Shown one piece after another: positions 33,150 to 44,730 of a stretch of 64,000 nucleotides of DNA. This DNA is from Dryococelus australis (Eukaryota > Arthropoda > Insecta > Phasmatodea > Phasmatidae): contig CM057005.1 in NCBI GenBank assembly GCA_029891345.1, positions 64,755,260 through 64,819,259 of the forward strand, given 5' to 3'. The position numbers and the translations under genes are program-made. Every line of letters begins with the position of its first letter. The stretch's first letter is position 1. The notes beneath the pieces are model-generated. The model saw only the letters and a program-made list of their open reading frames with translations. It was not told the DNA's origin and did no database searches.

Positions 33150-34800
33150 AACAGGCAAGACCACACTCGTTAAATGTAAGAGGAAAGTGATATTGAAGCT
33201 TGGTGACGTCAGAAATAGAGGATGAATGCATTTCGGCCATAATATACTACGTAAGCTGGGGCGCTGTATCGATACTCGGACTCGATGTGCTAAGAGTTAG
33301 TGGTGTCAACACGGCATGATTTGTCCTCTCCAATTAGCTGTCCGGTAGTACGGGGTCAATTCACTGTGTTGCCCGCTTCTAGTAAAATAATCATTACAGG
33401 GCAGATGTCAAGGAAAGTTTGTCAGATGTTTGGGTCTAATTGAGCCAGCTGAGAGGCTTCGCATCCTGCCAGGTAAAGTCGTTGTAGCAAGAGCTGTTGT
33501 CTGTTCTAATTCTGACAGTTATCCAGTAAGAATTATAAATGTGTCCGATAGTGCAATTCCTCTCGAGAAGGGACTGTGATAGGTGTTTGCAAGCAGGTCG
33601 TACATGTAATTCCAAATGTACCAGAATATTCTAAGAGTCAAAATAGTAGTGTCATTTACCATAAGTACTGGGGAACTTCTAGTAAGATCTTAGCTGGCGA
33701 CAAGAGGAGGCTGTCTCTGAATTACTGCAGAGAAATAGGGATGCCTTCTCATTTGGACCAAATGACCTTGGAAGAACTAATGTGACCCGCCACCACATAG
33801 GTACAGAAGATGGCAGGAAATGAAGTATATAGTTGTGATAGAACCATCAGTTAGTCCTTAGTCATCCCCCATAAATCCTGTTAAAAAGAAATATGGCTCT
33901 GAGGTTTTGTGTAGATTACCAGCTTATTAATGGGAAAAAGAAATTCTCTTACCCATTTCCAAGGATAGATGACATATTAAACTACCTAGCAAGTTCGCAT
34001 TTGCACATGAAGAATGGGTACTGGCAGTGCGAGGTGGTTCCAGAGGACCAACAGAAGACTGCATTTTGTATCCAAGGGAAAGTAACCTGGCAGTTCAAAG
34101 TTATGTATTTCGAGATATGTAATGCCCCTAGTATTTTCGAACGCCTGATGGGAAAAGTCCTGCCATTATATATTTGTCAGATTTACCTAGATGGCATTGT
34201 TGTGACATGGATATATGAAGAACACCTATCATTTCTAGACCCTGTATTCCAGAAAGTGGCCGCAGACTGGTTCCTAAGAAGTGCCATCTGTTCCAAAAGA
34301 AAATAAATTTCTTGGGACATGTAGAGTCGGGCCATGGAATCGAAACAGATCCTGAGAAGACCAAAGCAATAAAAAATTGGCGGACACCAAATTGCAAAAC
34401 TGAAGTGCTGAGTTCTCTAGTATTATGTGCCCATTACCATAGATTTTTACATGAATTCGCCACGATTGCCAAGCCACTAAAAAAACTGACTGAGGCGAAA
34501 AGAAGATTTCATTGGACGACTCAGTATAAAAATACTTAAAGTAAACTAAAGAAAATTCTGATATCTGCACTAGTCTTAGGTTTCCCGAAAAGTAAGGGTG
34601 TATTCATTTTGGACACTGATGCTAACGATGTAGGCATTCTAGCTGTGTTATCTCACGTTCAAGATGGGAAGGAAAGACCACTGGAATACTTCAGTAAGGT
34701 ATTGCACAAGCTTGAGAGAAATTTCCATGTTACACGCAGGGCGCTTCTGGCCATGGCGAAGGAAATTTTACACTTCTAACCCTATCTTTATGACACATTT
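33150..34800 (+). pseudogene. gypsy protease, reverse transcriptase and RNase H remnant
   Basis: A short protease-like region comes first (about 33150-33320). The reverse transcriptase follows (about 33890-34560) and then an RNase H region (about 34570-34790). Order and wording fit Ty3/gypsy. Broken. Confidence 0.8.
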
Positions 34801-35299
34801 AATTCTAAGGACCGAGCATGCTTCATTATGCTGGCTACTCAATTTCAAGTGCCTCGAAGGTCAAATAGCCTGGTGGATACAGCATCTTAGAGAATATGGC
34901 TATGAAATACAGCACAGATCTGGATGCATTCACAGCAATGAAGATACACTGAGGAGACCATGTGAGCCATTTTGTAGTAATTGCGAACACCAGGATTAGA
35001 ACAGTGGTGAATGGCTGAAGGTGCGGATGACAAGAGAATTAAAGGTTCATTATCTCGCGATGGGTCACCTACCCGGAGTCATGTGGGTATTAGGAATGAC
35101 CAGCTAAATGATACGACTTTGCAGTCATTATTAAAGTGGAAAGAAGCTGGCTGTCAGCCAAAATGGTAAGGGATATCTAGTCTGAGTGCAGCAGGTAAAA
35201 CATACTGGGAAAAATTAAATTCCTTCATACTGACGAATGGAATACTTCAAAGAAACTGGGGAAGCTATGATGGAAAACACATTTACAATTGGTCCTTCC

Positions 35300-36370
35300 A
35301 GAATGCAGAGTTCCAGAAGTCTTGAAGGTACTGCATAATGTGACAGTCAGTGGGCACTTTGTTGTTAATAAGACCCTTCATAGAGTTAGACTAAGATTCT
35401 GCTGGCTTCATTGTCGGAAGGATGTTGAAGTGGTGTAGAATTTGTGACACCTGCACTGCGAGGAAGGGCCCAAGGACCAGGGAAAAAGGTCATCTCCAGA
35501 AGTACAATGTTGGAACCCCATTCGAGAGGATGGTGGTGGATGTTCTGGGACCCTTGCCTGTCGCAGAGATAAGTAATCAGTATCTATTGCTGGCCCAAGA
35601 TTATTTTACTAAGTACCCTGAGGTCATTCCCCTCCCAAATCAAGAAGTACATGCACTTATAGAGAATGTCTTCTTGGGCTTGGGTGCCACTAGAACTCCA
35701 TTCTGATCAGGGAAGAAACTTTGAAGCCGCAGTATTCCAGAAGGTAACAAGGGTTCTGGATATGAGAAAGACTACGACTAGTCTTACACCCTCAGTAGGA
35801 TGGAATAGTCGAGAGGCTTAACCACACTCTTGAGCAGTAGGTACCTTTAGATCTTTGTGGCAGACAACCGAAAGGACTGGGATTCAAAGGTGCCATTGTT
35901 TCTTCTTGCTTACCGCTCAGCAGTTAGTCCACAAGGGTAACACCATCAAGGATGCTGTTTGGAAGAGAGCTACGCCTCCCCAGTGAGCTGTTTTTTGGCC
36001 GACTGACAGAAAAGGAAGCTGCAGCCCCTGATTATGCCAGCGAATTACGTAACAGCATTTTTGACATTCGTGATTTTACTCGATAGCACATCAGAATAAA
36101 TAGTTAAAAGATGAATATGAGGTATGATATGAGAATATCGGGAGAAATATTTCAAGGACAACTGGGGAGGGGGGGGGAGGGACTGTACAACCCACAGAGT
36201 AGAAAACGGTACTGTACGAAGCTACAGAAATATTGGGAAGGTACCTACAGGATTCTGGATAAGATCAATGATGTCTTTCGGATTTATCGTCGAGACTCTC
36301 GGGCAAAGCCGAAGGTTGTCCACATCGACAGACTGGCACTCTCAAAAGGTCCTGGTGTTGTAGAGTCTGT
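35300..36370 (+). pseudogene. gypsy integrase remnant
   Basis: A zinc-binding N-terminal region, part of the catalytic core and a C-terminal region similar to gypsy integrase tails can be made out in order. Broken. Confidence 0.75.
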
Positions 36371-36399
36371 TCGGGACGAACTGACTTGAGGAATGGGCA

Positions 36400-37087
36400 G
36401 TGTTACATATCGTTGGTCTGCGCTGCTGACCTTGGCCCGCCCGGTGCGAGTGGGTGGAAGAGGACAGAGTAGTTAGATGATTTATGGGTGTGCGCAATAT
36501 CAGTTGCAACTAGAGATGCGGTGCTCTTAAGTCAAAGGAATGTTTACAAAGCATGCCTGTTATGCCTATCAGGACGTACCACTGCCGACCTTGGCTATTG
36601 CGTTTCTTTGAGACATCTGAAAAATGTTCTGGATTTCGGACCTCGCTTCTCTCAGTATACTCGGCGTGCAGCAAACCATTCAGGTAAATGCCAGCGGCTG
36701 TAAAAGGTATCGGGCCTCCAAGCCGGCGGTTGTTGAATGGATTAGTTTCAGCTACAGAATAGCGAGAAGAGAATCGCGCTGCGAGAGAAGTGACCAGTGG
36801 AAGGGAAATCTGCGACTGCGATTATCGAGCAGCGAAGGGTGCGGCTGGCAGGCTGGACTAATTGACTATGACCAAACAGAGACGTTAAGGAGGACGTTAA
36901 TTGGAAAAATTTACCTTAAATATTGTACTCACTGAGGAATAAAGAGTAATAGTGGTGACAGATAATTTCATGCTGTAAATAATAGATGTGTGAATAAATT
37001 TAAAAAATCAAATCAAGTTCTTTTATTTTTACTAAGACTTTCATCCCTCACGAACTCAGATACGCCCCTCAGGCGTCCATCTAACAA
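36400..37087 (+). repeat. 3' LTR of the gypsy fossil
   Basis: Begins GTGTTACATATCGTTGG directly after a purine tract (GAGGAATGGGCA) and ends near CATCTAACAATA. The last 150 bp align with the solo LTR at 20.6 kb. About 690 bp, against about 810 bp for the solo copy. Confidence 0.7.
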
Positions 37088-37886
37088 TACGTTTGCCATA
37101 TCTAGTGTTATTTCAGGAATTCAACAGCCCTGCGTTTCAGTTGAAGAATTTCAGTGTGAGATCGCTCATTTATATATTTATTTTTCTGTAATTGTACTAA
37201 TATTCTATTATTAAGTATTATTTTATTACATTTTACCGTTTACACATTTTGTCTTTGCCTGTGGTTCACAGTTTCAAAGTAATTATTTTGTTATTTTTAT
37301 TTAGTATCCTGTTTTTTGTCAATATTTGTTACTGTACACATTCTTGTTGGTACCATTAAAGCCAAGGTATATTGAAAGCTGCATATATTGCTATTGAAAC
37401 CCTGATATACTGGGGAAAAATATGTCGTAGTTCAACTATTGAAATACAAACTATTTTCGAGAAAACACACTAATTGTGGATCCTTTTGCGAATTTTTTCT
37501 TAAGTTAAAATGCTTTGTTGTGCTATGTTGCATTATTAACTCCGATACATTTTTGGAGCAGCGCTGAGCAATGATTTAACGTACGTAACACAATAATACA
37601 AGTCATTCAAATAAAATGATGTAAGAATGATACGTGATTGTGAGTGTATTTCAGATTATTTTGCTGGCACTGTAATGTATATGAGCTATCATGTAGTAGC
37701 AGTCTATAAAATAAAATTTTAAGGTGTGAAATGTCTCTCAGATCCAAGATTTGCATTTATTACACGCGCAGATTTCTGTCATCTGGTAAGGTAAAAATCT
37801 ACTTATGCTATCTATTTAAACTAACTGCGTAGCTAGATATTTACGAGAGTGCGTCAAATGAAAGCCTTAATCTTTCGGTAAAAAAA
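37088..37886. other. No gene seen
   Basis: AT-rich flank of the gypsy element with nothing recognised. Confidence 0.4.
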
Positions 37887-38498
37887 CTATTCGCTGCAAC
37901 TTACCACTATTTGACTGAAACATTTGGAAAACGTCCCCATATATGACGTGTTTGGTTGTGTTCTAAATATGGTATGTACCCCAAGCGTTCTATACATTTT
38001 TTAACATAAAGGTATGTTATTTTTGGTCAAATTGAAATATTTCTTATATTTAGTCTTTAAATTTCATTTCACTTATAGTTAATATGAATAATACCATAGA
38101 TAAATCTGGCGTGTTGAAAACGCGTAGCAAGAAATAGTTCCTATGCAATATATTATAGGCTGTTCACGGTAAAGTGAGCACTTTTGAGGCCCTAGTTACC
38201 TTTTCATTTCAGCCATTTTTGATCGTTTAACCACATTTTAAAATATTTCCATGTAAGTAATAAACACTGTGTATATTTCATCGCACTCGGAAGTTAACGT
38301 CTCAGGCTAAAATAAAATATATTTATTGACTATTATTTCAAATGAGAGGGCTTTGAAAAGTGCTCACTTTGCCATGTATAGCCTTTACACTGGGAGCCCA
38401 CGAATGCTGTGCGTTGTCCCTCTGGGGTAATTTTCTAGACTAGGCAAAGCTTTAGCAGGACTTCAGAAAAGTTGGAGTTACTAACAATGAATGGACTA
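37887..38498 (-). mobile_element. TAM2 MITE split by TAM1s
   Basis: The left part holds the degenerate start near CTATTCGCTGC, CCATATATGACGTGTTTGG and TAGCAAGAAATAGTTCC. The right part holds GCGTTGTCCCTCTGGGGTAA and ends CAATGAATGGACTA, then TA. A TAM1s copy lies between the two parts, at ATGCAATATAT. Confidence 0.82.
38156..38385 (-). mobile_element. TAM1s short MITE nested in TAM2
   Basis: TA flanks both ends (38154-38155 and 38386-38387). Starts TAGGCTGTTCACGGTAAAG and ends CCATGTATAGCCTT. The interior matches the copy at 21956 (GTAAGTAATAAACACTGTG, GAAGTTAACGTCTCAGGC). It is younger than the TAM2 around it. Confidence 0.88.
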
Positions 38499-39695
38499 TA
38501 ACGGCATTACGGCAGTGATGGACTCTTCCATGATCAGATCAGACACAGCACGTAGTGAGCAGAGGCCATTATACATAATGTCCCAGCGTTCACCTACAAT
38601 TGTGAAACACGTGCACTATGTTCACATAGAGACAATATTTATCGACGTTAAGGAAAACTGAAAGATACATGCCTGCCATTTGTGACAACACAGCTATCTT
38701 AATACGGTCGATGTTCTCCTGTGTCCGCACAGATTTCACACTACCACCCAGTTTATTGTGCCACAACAGACGCTGTAGCGTGAAAATTACTCACCCAGTT
38801 CGTTTTGGTGTGATGTAGGGGTTCCCTCCCGTGTCTTCCAATATTGAAATGTTGACTAAACAATTGCTGTGTGATGACATGATACACACTTCCACTGCGA
38901 ACACGTAGTGTGCAGATGACCACCGCTCCATGCTTACTGACAATGGCATCACTCGCCGGACAGGTCTGGTGGTGTCACGTCATCCCCACCCTAGGGACAT
39001 GAGTACTAGGAGAGTCTAATTGGTCGGTGAACGCTGGGTCACCCAGAGGCGGAGACCATAGCGAAGGAGGATTGTTGGAGACTAGATGAAGTAGCAATAG
39101 AATTTTATATCCACTCTTCTCAAATAAATTGCGCGATGAAAAATATTCAAGGTATTCATTTCACTGCGCCTCGTATAAATGAATGCTCCTTGTATCGGCT
39201 TGTCTTCCCGACCGTGCCCGAATGCCGAACGGCTCAACGCTGCAAGGGGACAGGATGCCATTTCTCTTTCGGTGCGATATTGGACGAATATCGGAGGGAG
39301 GGAACACGAAAGAATAACCTGCCGAGCTGAGCTGACAAATAGCCACGTCGGGGTGCACGCGACGTAATGAACCACGGCCCCTTTTGCAGCTTCGATATCG
39401 ATCTTGCCCGTTTGATGAGCATTTGACTCTTTCCTTTTTTTTTTTTTTTAAACTTCGAGAACTTTTATTTGAAATTCCAAGCACGCTTTTATTCCTGTCA
39501 GAAATGAGTACTCATGCTTCTGGTTCCGATATCTGGGTGTTTCGTGCATATCTTTGGAAGCGAAATATTTTAAAGCACGTATATGAACGTTCTCAAAGCA
39601 ACTGGTGATTTGTAATGTTGGGCCAGATTTTTTAAAGAACATTAAACAGTCAGTTTGGCCGTAACTTATGACTTAATTTTCATGCTTGAGCTTAA
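38499..39695. other. No gene seen
   Basis: Mixed composition. Overlapping short frames on both strands at 39080-39640 cover a CpG-containing patch but show no domain or splice-linked continuity, so I call no gene. Confidence 0.4.
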
Positions 39696-40578
39696 CACTT
39701 TGAGGACTACGCTCGAGTGTAGCTTGTGTAAAACCATTTTCATAATTATTTTTTTGTTTCTAAACTAAACTTGCACGGATGTAGATTCTTTGTTCCACTT
39801 GTTTGTATCCAAAGCCTACAAGAACACTTTAGAACATCAATAATGATTATCCGGACTATAAAAAATACTTTCTTTTACCGACTCAAAAGGACACGATTGA
39901 ATGCAAACCATTTTACTCAATGAAGGACACTTGATTGGGAAAAAATAAACTTGCCATCCCATTGGTTAACGACCACCCAATAAGGAGCGTTGTTGTGTAA
40001 AGTATATGTGCCCGACGTTACGTGAACCAGTAGGATGGTCGGGAATGAAAAAAATCACAAAAACCAATAGAATCATTGATCCTAAAGTTATGGCGACAGG
40101 TGATTCACTTCTAACTAAAGGCTGTTCACGATAAAGTGAGCACTTTTGAAATCAACATTAGAAAAAAAAATCGCTGCCCCTGCCTGTATATACTTAAACG
40201 GGCAGCATTAAGTGACACGCACCCAGTAAAGTTGGTAACGATGAGTGGAAAATAGTTCTGTATCTTAACGTCAATCAAAAAGTGTTAAGTAACCATTTGT
40301 GTCAACTTAAATCATTTATTTCGCTTCGTGCTATTTTTTAATGCATCGAAGTGTAAAATTGAGCATATTTGTTGAACATGTAATTTTCTGATAGTTTCAC
40401 AGTTTCACTCAACCAACGCATGAATAAAGCAATGAGGCCCATGACAATGCTAACTTTACATAAGACGGAATAATACACAACGTGCGCATAAGTATACCTG
40501 AAGCAGGGCTTTTAAAAGTGCTCTTTTACCGTGAACAACCTATAGCCCTGAATGCCAGCAAATGCGCTGAAGTCAGTG
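39696..40578 (+). mobile_element. PBL MITE split by TAM1
   Basis: TTAA (39692-39695) precedes CACTTTGAGGACTACGCTCG. The left part runs to GATTCACTTCTAAC. After the TAM1 copy the text resumes TAGCCCTGAATGCCAGC and ends AGTCAGTG, then TTAT. In other PBL copies these two parts are joined. Confidence 0.8.
40118..40542 (+). mobile_element. TAM1 MITE nested in PBL
   Basis: TA lies on both sides (40116-40117 and 40543-40544). Starts AAGGCTGTTCACGATAAAG and ends TACCGTGAACAACCTA. All internal landmarks are present. It is younger than the PBL it interrupts. Confidence 0.9.
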
Positions 40579-40721
40579 TTATTGGAGATGACTATTTAAT
40601 GTAGTTTGTCGTGAGTTTTAAATGTCGTTAACCTGTGAGAGAATTATCGACGCAAAGAAAAATAATGATGAATTATCTTCCTTTCGCCGGTGGTTTTGAA
40701 CTAAGAAAATAGTCCCAGGTA

Positions 40722-41127
40722 TATGCTGTTCGCAATTAATTGAACGCTTATGATACCAACGTTTGAAAATTTCCACTGCCCCTAGCTGCAGATGTTTTAA
40801 AAGGTAAACTGACTGACTCGCGCCTAGTACAGTTGGTAACGACAAAAGGAAAATAGTTACATGTCTAAACGTTAGCAAAAAAGTCTTAGATAAACCTTTG
40901 TGAATACTGAGATGATTTATTTTTCCCGTGATTTTTTTAAAGCGTATGCTTTTAAGAATAAGCAAATTTGTAAAATATTTACTTTTATAATAATTTCACA
41001 GTTTCACTTGACCGACGCATGAATAAAATTACGAGACCCATGGTAATGTAAATTTTACATATGGCGGCAGACTACGTAGATATTAAGCAGAGTTTTTCTA
41101 AAATGCTCAATTCGCAGTGAACAACCG
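40722..41127 (+). mobile_element. TAM1 MITE, diverged copy
   Basis: Starts ATGCTGTTCGCAATTAATTG and ends TTCGCAGTGAACAACC. The interior still shows GTACAGTTGGTAACGACAAA and CTTGACCGACGCATGAATAA. It is more diverged than the copy 180 bp upstream, so the two are not a tandem duplication. Confidence 0.75.
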
Positions 41128-41259
41128 GAACTAATGAGGGTATCTTTGATTTAATATTATGAAGCTAACCATAGCTGTTAACCAGTATTAAGCTCTTTTG
41201 GAATAAAGCTCGGAGAGAAATTTCTTCCAGTGTCCATATAGCTCGTCTATAAATGCATG

Positions 41260-41827
41260 TAATACATTCTGGGTTACTTCGAAATTTTGTGAAGCCCTGC
41301 TAAAGTTATGCTTCTAGGATATTCCTCCCCCTCATGCTAACCAAATTCGCGCACCGGATTCGTGCGCACCCAGTGTAATATAATTTTCTACAAGAACTAT
41401 TTCTTACTAGACATTACCAACGCACCTTTTTTTCACCCTGTATTTATTCATATTAATTATTAATGAAAAACTATTTTTACAGACAGGATATAAGTTAGCT
41501 CAATTATTACACCAAAGGACAACGCGCCGAATTCGTGCGCGCTCAGTTGTAATAATATTTAGCACGAGAACTATTTCTCACTAGGCGCTACCAGCACGCA
41601 TGTTTCCTCACTGCTTTTACTCATATTTATTATTCATTAAATATTATAATTTGTAAATAAAATATACGTAAGACTTTAATTTAACGAAAACCAAAACCCT
41701 TTTGTTAACAGAGGTTTAAAACTCTTGGTATGCATGTCATATTTTTGAAAATAACTAAACACGTAATACGTGGGGTGATTTTTCAAAGGTTTGATTTAAA
41801 AAGTGCGAAGAAACCGCGAATAGTCTA
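41260..41827 (+). mobile_element. TAM2 MITE, chimeric or partly duplicated
   Basis: Starts TAATACATTCTGGGTTACTT and ends CCGCGAATAGTCTA. The block from the CACC-GATTCGTGCGCA words to TTTATTCATATTAATTA appears twice: once as a version like the 45.1-kb copy (to about 41490), then as a version like the 841 copy. The element is therefore about 140 bp too long. Confidence 0.75.
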
Positions 41828-42664
41828 TAGCTCTATAGGCGAAAACAAAGTCTAGCTACAGAATATTTCTTGTGATAGTGAAACAAGTGCTATGTTGGCG
41901 TAAAGTACAGTAGGCAACAAAAAAATGTATTATTTGGAACACACACAACCGCAAATTAAATCGGACACGAAAGGGATGAAAGTGTAATGCTCAAAATTCT
42001 GGGCAATGGAAATTTTCTCGTTTTCATTTTATGGAGATTGGAGTAAGAACTGGCGCGTATCACACACGCATAAAATTTTTAATGACATTTGATGCCTCTA
42101 AACCAATGGTAATGTTAATTGTTAATCCTGGCTTGTGGAAGGGTAAAGAATGGGCATACTGTGAAACTCAGTAATGATCTGAATAGATCTTAGTTATCCG
42201 GGAACCATGCTGTAGTAAACAATATACCATTTTCTGTAGAAATGTCACGAACTGCTGCCAGTAGAAACTTGATCGCATGTAAGAATTCATTCGCACAGTT
42301 TTCAAACCCGTTAAATGCTAACCGAGATCGCGATGGGTCTTGAAGTAAAGTTATAAAGAACAGTCTGCTTGCGGCCGCTCTTAAGATTCGCCGTTTTGCC
42401 CGTACATCTGAGAGAACTTATAATATTATAATTTTGTTACACGCTAAGGAAGCCCAGGGGTTTAATGGGAGATATCCCTTTGCGTTTTTACACTGCGACC
42501 ATAATATTTAAACATTGCAATTTTAATCTATTATATTCGTAAATTAAATTTCTAATTATATAACAAACTTAAAAAAGAGGTAAAACTGGTTACATGTATA
42601 GACCTAATAGCTTCCCTGTATAAAATACACTCATTTCTAAGAACGTGTACTCTGCTAGGGGTTT
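41828..42664. other. No gene seen
   Basis: AT-rich with no recognised coding region or repeat. Confidence 0.4.
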
Positions 42665-42716
42665 CTGTGAATTTTAGCTTGACGCCAAAAAATAACGCCA
42701 ATTTTGCAGGTCCCTA
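42665..42716 (-). mobile_element. HAT2 terminal fragment
   Basis: Only one end remains: GTGAATTTTAGCTTGACGCC, AATAACGCCAATTTTGCAGG and TCCCTA. It shows the full TAGGGACCTGCAAAATT tip best of all copies. Confidence 0.7.
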
Positions 42717-42859
42717 GTAATAGGATACTGCACCAGTGTTAACACAAAACGGGGACGAGAAAAAGAAAAAAAAAATGCATGGGTAAAACCACGCCAGTTG
42801 TAGATGGTCGGTCGGTGCGGGGAACTCGAAATTGCGCGAGTTTGAATAATCGCACAGTA

Positions 42860-43280
42860 TAGGCTGTTCACAGTTAAATGAGCACTTTTGAAAGCCCTGC
42901 TTAAGATCTACTTGTATGCACGTTGTGCATTTCTCTGCCTTATGTACAATTAACATTGTCATGAGCCTCATCACTTCATTCATGCGTCGGTGAAGTGAAA
43001 CTGTAAAATTATTTAAAAAATAAATATGATACAAATCTGCACATTCTTATATATCGACGCACTAAAAAAACAGACAGGAAAAGAAATATTTTCAGTTTAC
43101 ACAAATGCTTACCTAACACTATTTATTTGACATTGAAATATGGAACTATTTCCTATCCATCGTTACCAACTTTACTGGGCTCATGTCACTCAGTGTGTCC
43201 GTTAAAATATATACAGGCAGGGGCAGTGACTTTTTTCTAAGGTTGATTTATGAAGTGCTCACTTCATCGTGAACAGCCTT
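42860..43280 (-). mobile_element. TAM1 MITE, full length
   Basis: Flanked by TA. Starts TAGGCTGTTCACAGTTAAA and ends CATCGTGAACAGCCTT. Landmarks GCCCTGCTTAAGATCTACTT and CATGCGTCGGTGAAGTGAAA are well kept. Confidence 0.9.
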
Positions 43281-43324
43281 TACAAATAAGTTTTATCTCG
43301 GTAAAGCTAGAGTGCGCGAGCAGA

Positions 43325-43577
43325 AGTGATTGAGTGAAGAGATTTGGGCAGCTCTTAACAAAGAGATCCTGAGAGCCGATGGGGTGATTGAAGTGGGTAT
43401 GGAGCAGCGCCGAAATGAGAGGGAGGTGGAAACGGGAGGTCCCCGAGAAAACCCGCCAAACAACGGCTTCCTCCGCGCAAGATTCCCATGCGCGAAAATC
43501 CGGAGTGATCCGACCCGGGAATTGAACCCAGATCGCCTTGGTGGGAGGCGAGCGGGCTAATCGCTCAGCCACAATGC
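43325..43577 (-). mobile_element. SINE1 copy
   Basis: On the minus strand it opens GCGCATTGTGGCTGAGCGAT and has a B box in GGGTTCAATTCCC. Body words are GGATTTTCGCGCATGGGAAT and GCGGGTTTTCTCGGGGACCT, and the tail is AAGAGCTGCCCAAATCTCTT. It is nearly complete, 50 bp beyond a TAM1 end. Confidence 0.88.
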
Positions 43578-43632
43578 GCGAGCAGGAGGTGGAAAGTACT
43601 CTTCAAGCTGCAAGTTCTCTTCGCAGCGTGTG

Positions 43633-43930
43633 ATTGGCGGGTGGTCAAGGTGGCATAGGAAGGGAGAAGCGACGCCGTTATAAAATCCTCCGCCCGTCCC
43701 AGCACACACTCTTCGCCAGTTACTGCGTTCTCGCTGTATTAATCCGCCACGTAAACGGCAAAAATGGTTTGGGTGTATTCGAAACTGAATATTCGAACGC
43801 AGACATGTAATTCGGAAAATCATCTCGAGCAGCACCCGTGGAACGCAACAAAGGATTCCTCGTATTTATAACAGCTGTTTTCGAACTGAGTCATCGGGTT
43901 GTGCCTGTGACAACAAGAGATGAAGAATAA
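43633..43930 (+). promoter_or_regulatory. Compact promoter-like unit (ATTGG, TATA, AATAAA)
   Basis: GATTGG (43632-43637) lies 43 bp before TATAAAA (43680-43686). An initiator-like CGCCAGTTA lies near 43715-43722, about 35 bp further on. A 35-codon ORF starts at 43764 and AATAAA lies at about 43926. Order and spacing suit a small Pol II unit. No repeat of this window covers it. It is inferred only from motifs, each of which is common. Confidence 0.3.
43764..43871 (+). CDS. Candidate 35-aa microprotein or first-exon fragment
   Basis: The frame starts ATGG in the context GGCAAAAATGG, a good arthropod start context. It begins MVWVYSKLNIRTQ, runs 35 codons and stops at TAA. It has no recognised family. 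Its only support is position: about 80 bp after a TATA box and about 55 bp before an AATAAA signal. It could equally be chance, or the frame could continue by splicing. No homologue is claimed. Confidence 0.2.
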   Translation: MVWVYSKLNIRTQTCNSENHLEQHPWNATKDSSYL

Positions 43931-44330
43931 AGATTAGAATAGCGCCACGGGCACGATTGTTCCAGTTTCCTGAGTTTTAAAACCCACCATCGGGATAAAC
44001 GGATGTTGAAGTAACAGGAATTCGTTTTTATTAAATTTCATTTCACTACGTTGCGTGAATGATCAAACACAAAGCATTTTCTGACAAGGATTAAAAGTTA
44101 ACAAACTTTTCCCGTATGCACACGGCGGCAGTAGTTTACTTCAGTTGCCATGACTTAATAACTAAAGTGGCGCAAAAAAAAAAAAATTTTTACAGGTATT
44201 TTTGCCAGTACTGCATAACACACTTGCTGCGAAAGTATTTTCACCACAATGAGAACTTCAGTATTTCACTAACTTTCGCACATGAACGAAGATCCAATTT
44301 GCAGAGAATGTTTTCAATTAACGGCTGTTC
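43931..44330. other. No gene seen
   Basis: AT-rich flank with no recognised feature. Confidence 0.4.
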
Positions 44331-44730
44331 ACGATAAAGTGAACACTTCTGAAATGAGTCTTAGAAAAAAGTCACTGCCCCTGCCTGCATATATTTTAAT
44401 GGGTGCAATGAGTAACATTCACCCAGTAAAGTTGGTAACGATTGATGGAAAGTAGTTCCATATCATAACGGCGAATAAAGTGTGTTGTGCTACCATTTGT
44501 GATGACTTAAATTATTTCTTTGCTTTCAGTTTTATTTTAATGCATCGAAGTGTAAAAATGAGCACGTTTGTAAAATATTTACTTTCCTAATAATTTTAAC
44601 ATTTCACTTGACCGACACACGAATAAAGTAATGAGGCCCACGGCAATGTTGATTTAGCATAAGGCGGAAGAATACACAACGCGCATACAAGTATATCGTA
44701 AGCAGGGCTAATTTTACCGTGAACAGCCTA
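44331..44730 (+). mobile_element. TAM1 MITE, full length
   Basis: TA flanks both ends. Starts ACGGCTGTTCACGATAAAG and ends TTACCGTGAACAGCCTA. A short deletion near the right end removed the CAAAAGTGCTC words found in other copies. Confidence 0.9.

Larger units (their letters stand above)
32220..37087 (+). mobile_element. Ty3/gypsy LTR retrotransposon fossil
   Basis: A plus-strand element with recognisable gag, protease, reverse transcriptase, RNase H and integrase regions in the usual Ty3/gypsy order. A purine-rich tract (36388-36399) and a 3' LTR follow. No 5' LTR was found upstream, where a SINE lies close by. No env region was seen. It is clearly broken, with well over ten interruptions by eye, so it is old. 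Its LTR is related to the solo LTR at 19965-20775, showing that the family was active more than once here. Confidence 0.88.

Noticed and set aside
32297-33240. Overlapping frames on both strands at the start of the gypsy element
   Set aside because: Only the plus-strand gag-like reading is meaningful; the others are shadows of a fossil.
39082-39642. Several overlapping frames of 60-107 codons on both strands
   Set aside because: No frame stands out, no domain is seen, and the GC-richer composition explains the lack of stops.
40118-41127. Two neighbouring TAM1 copies as a tandem duplication
   Set aside because: The second is much more diverged and only the first has a clean insertion site in PBL, so they inserted independently.
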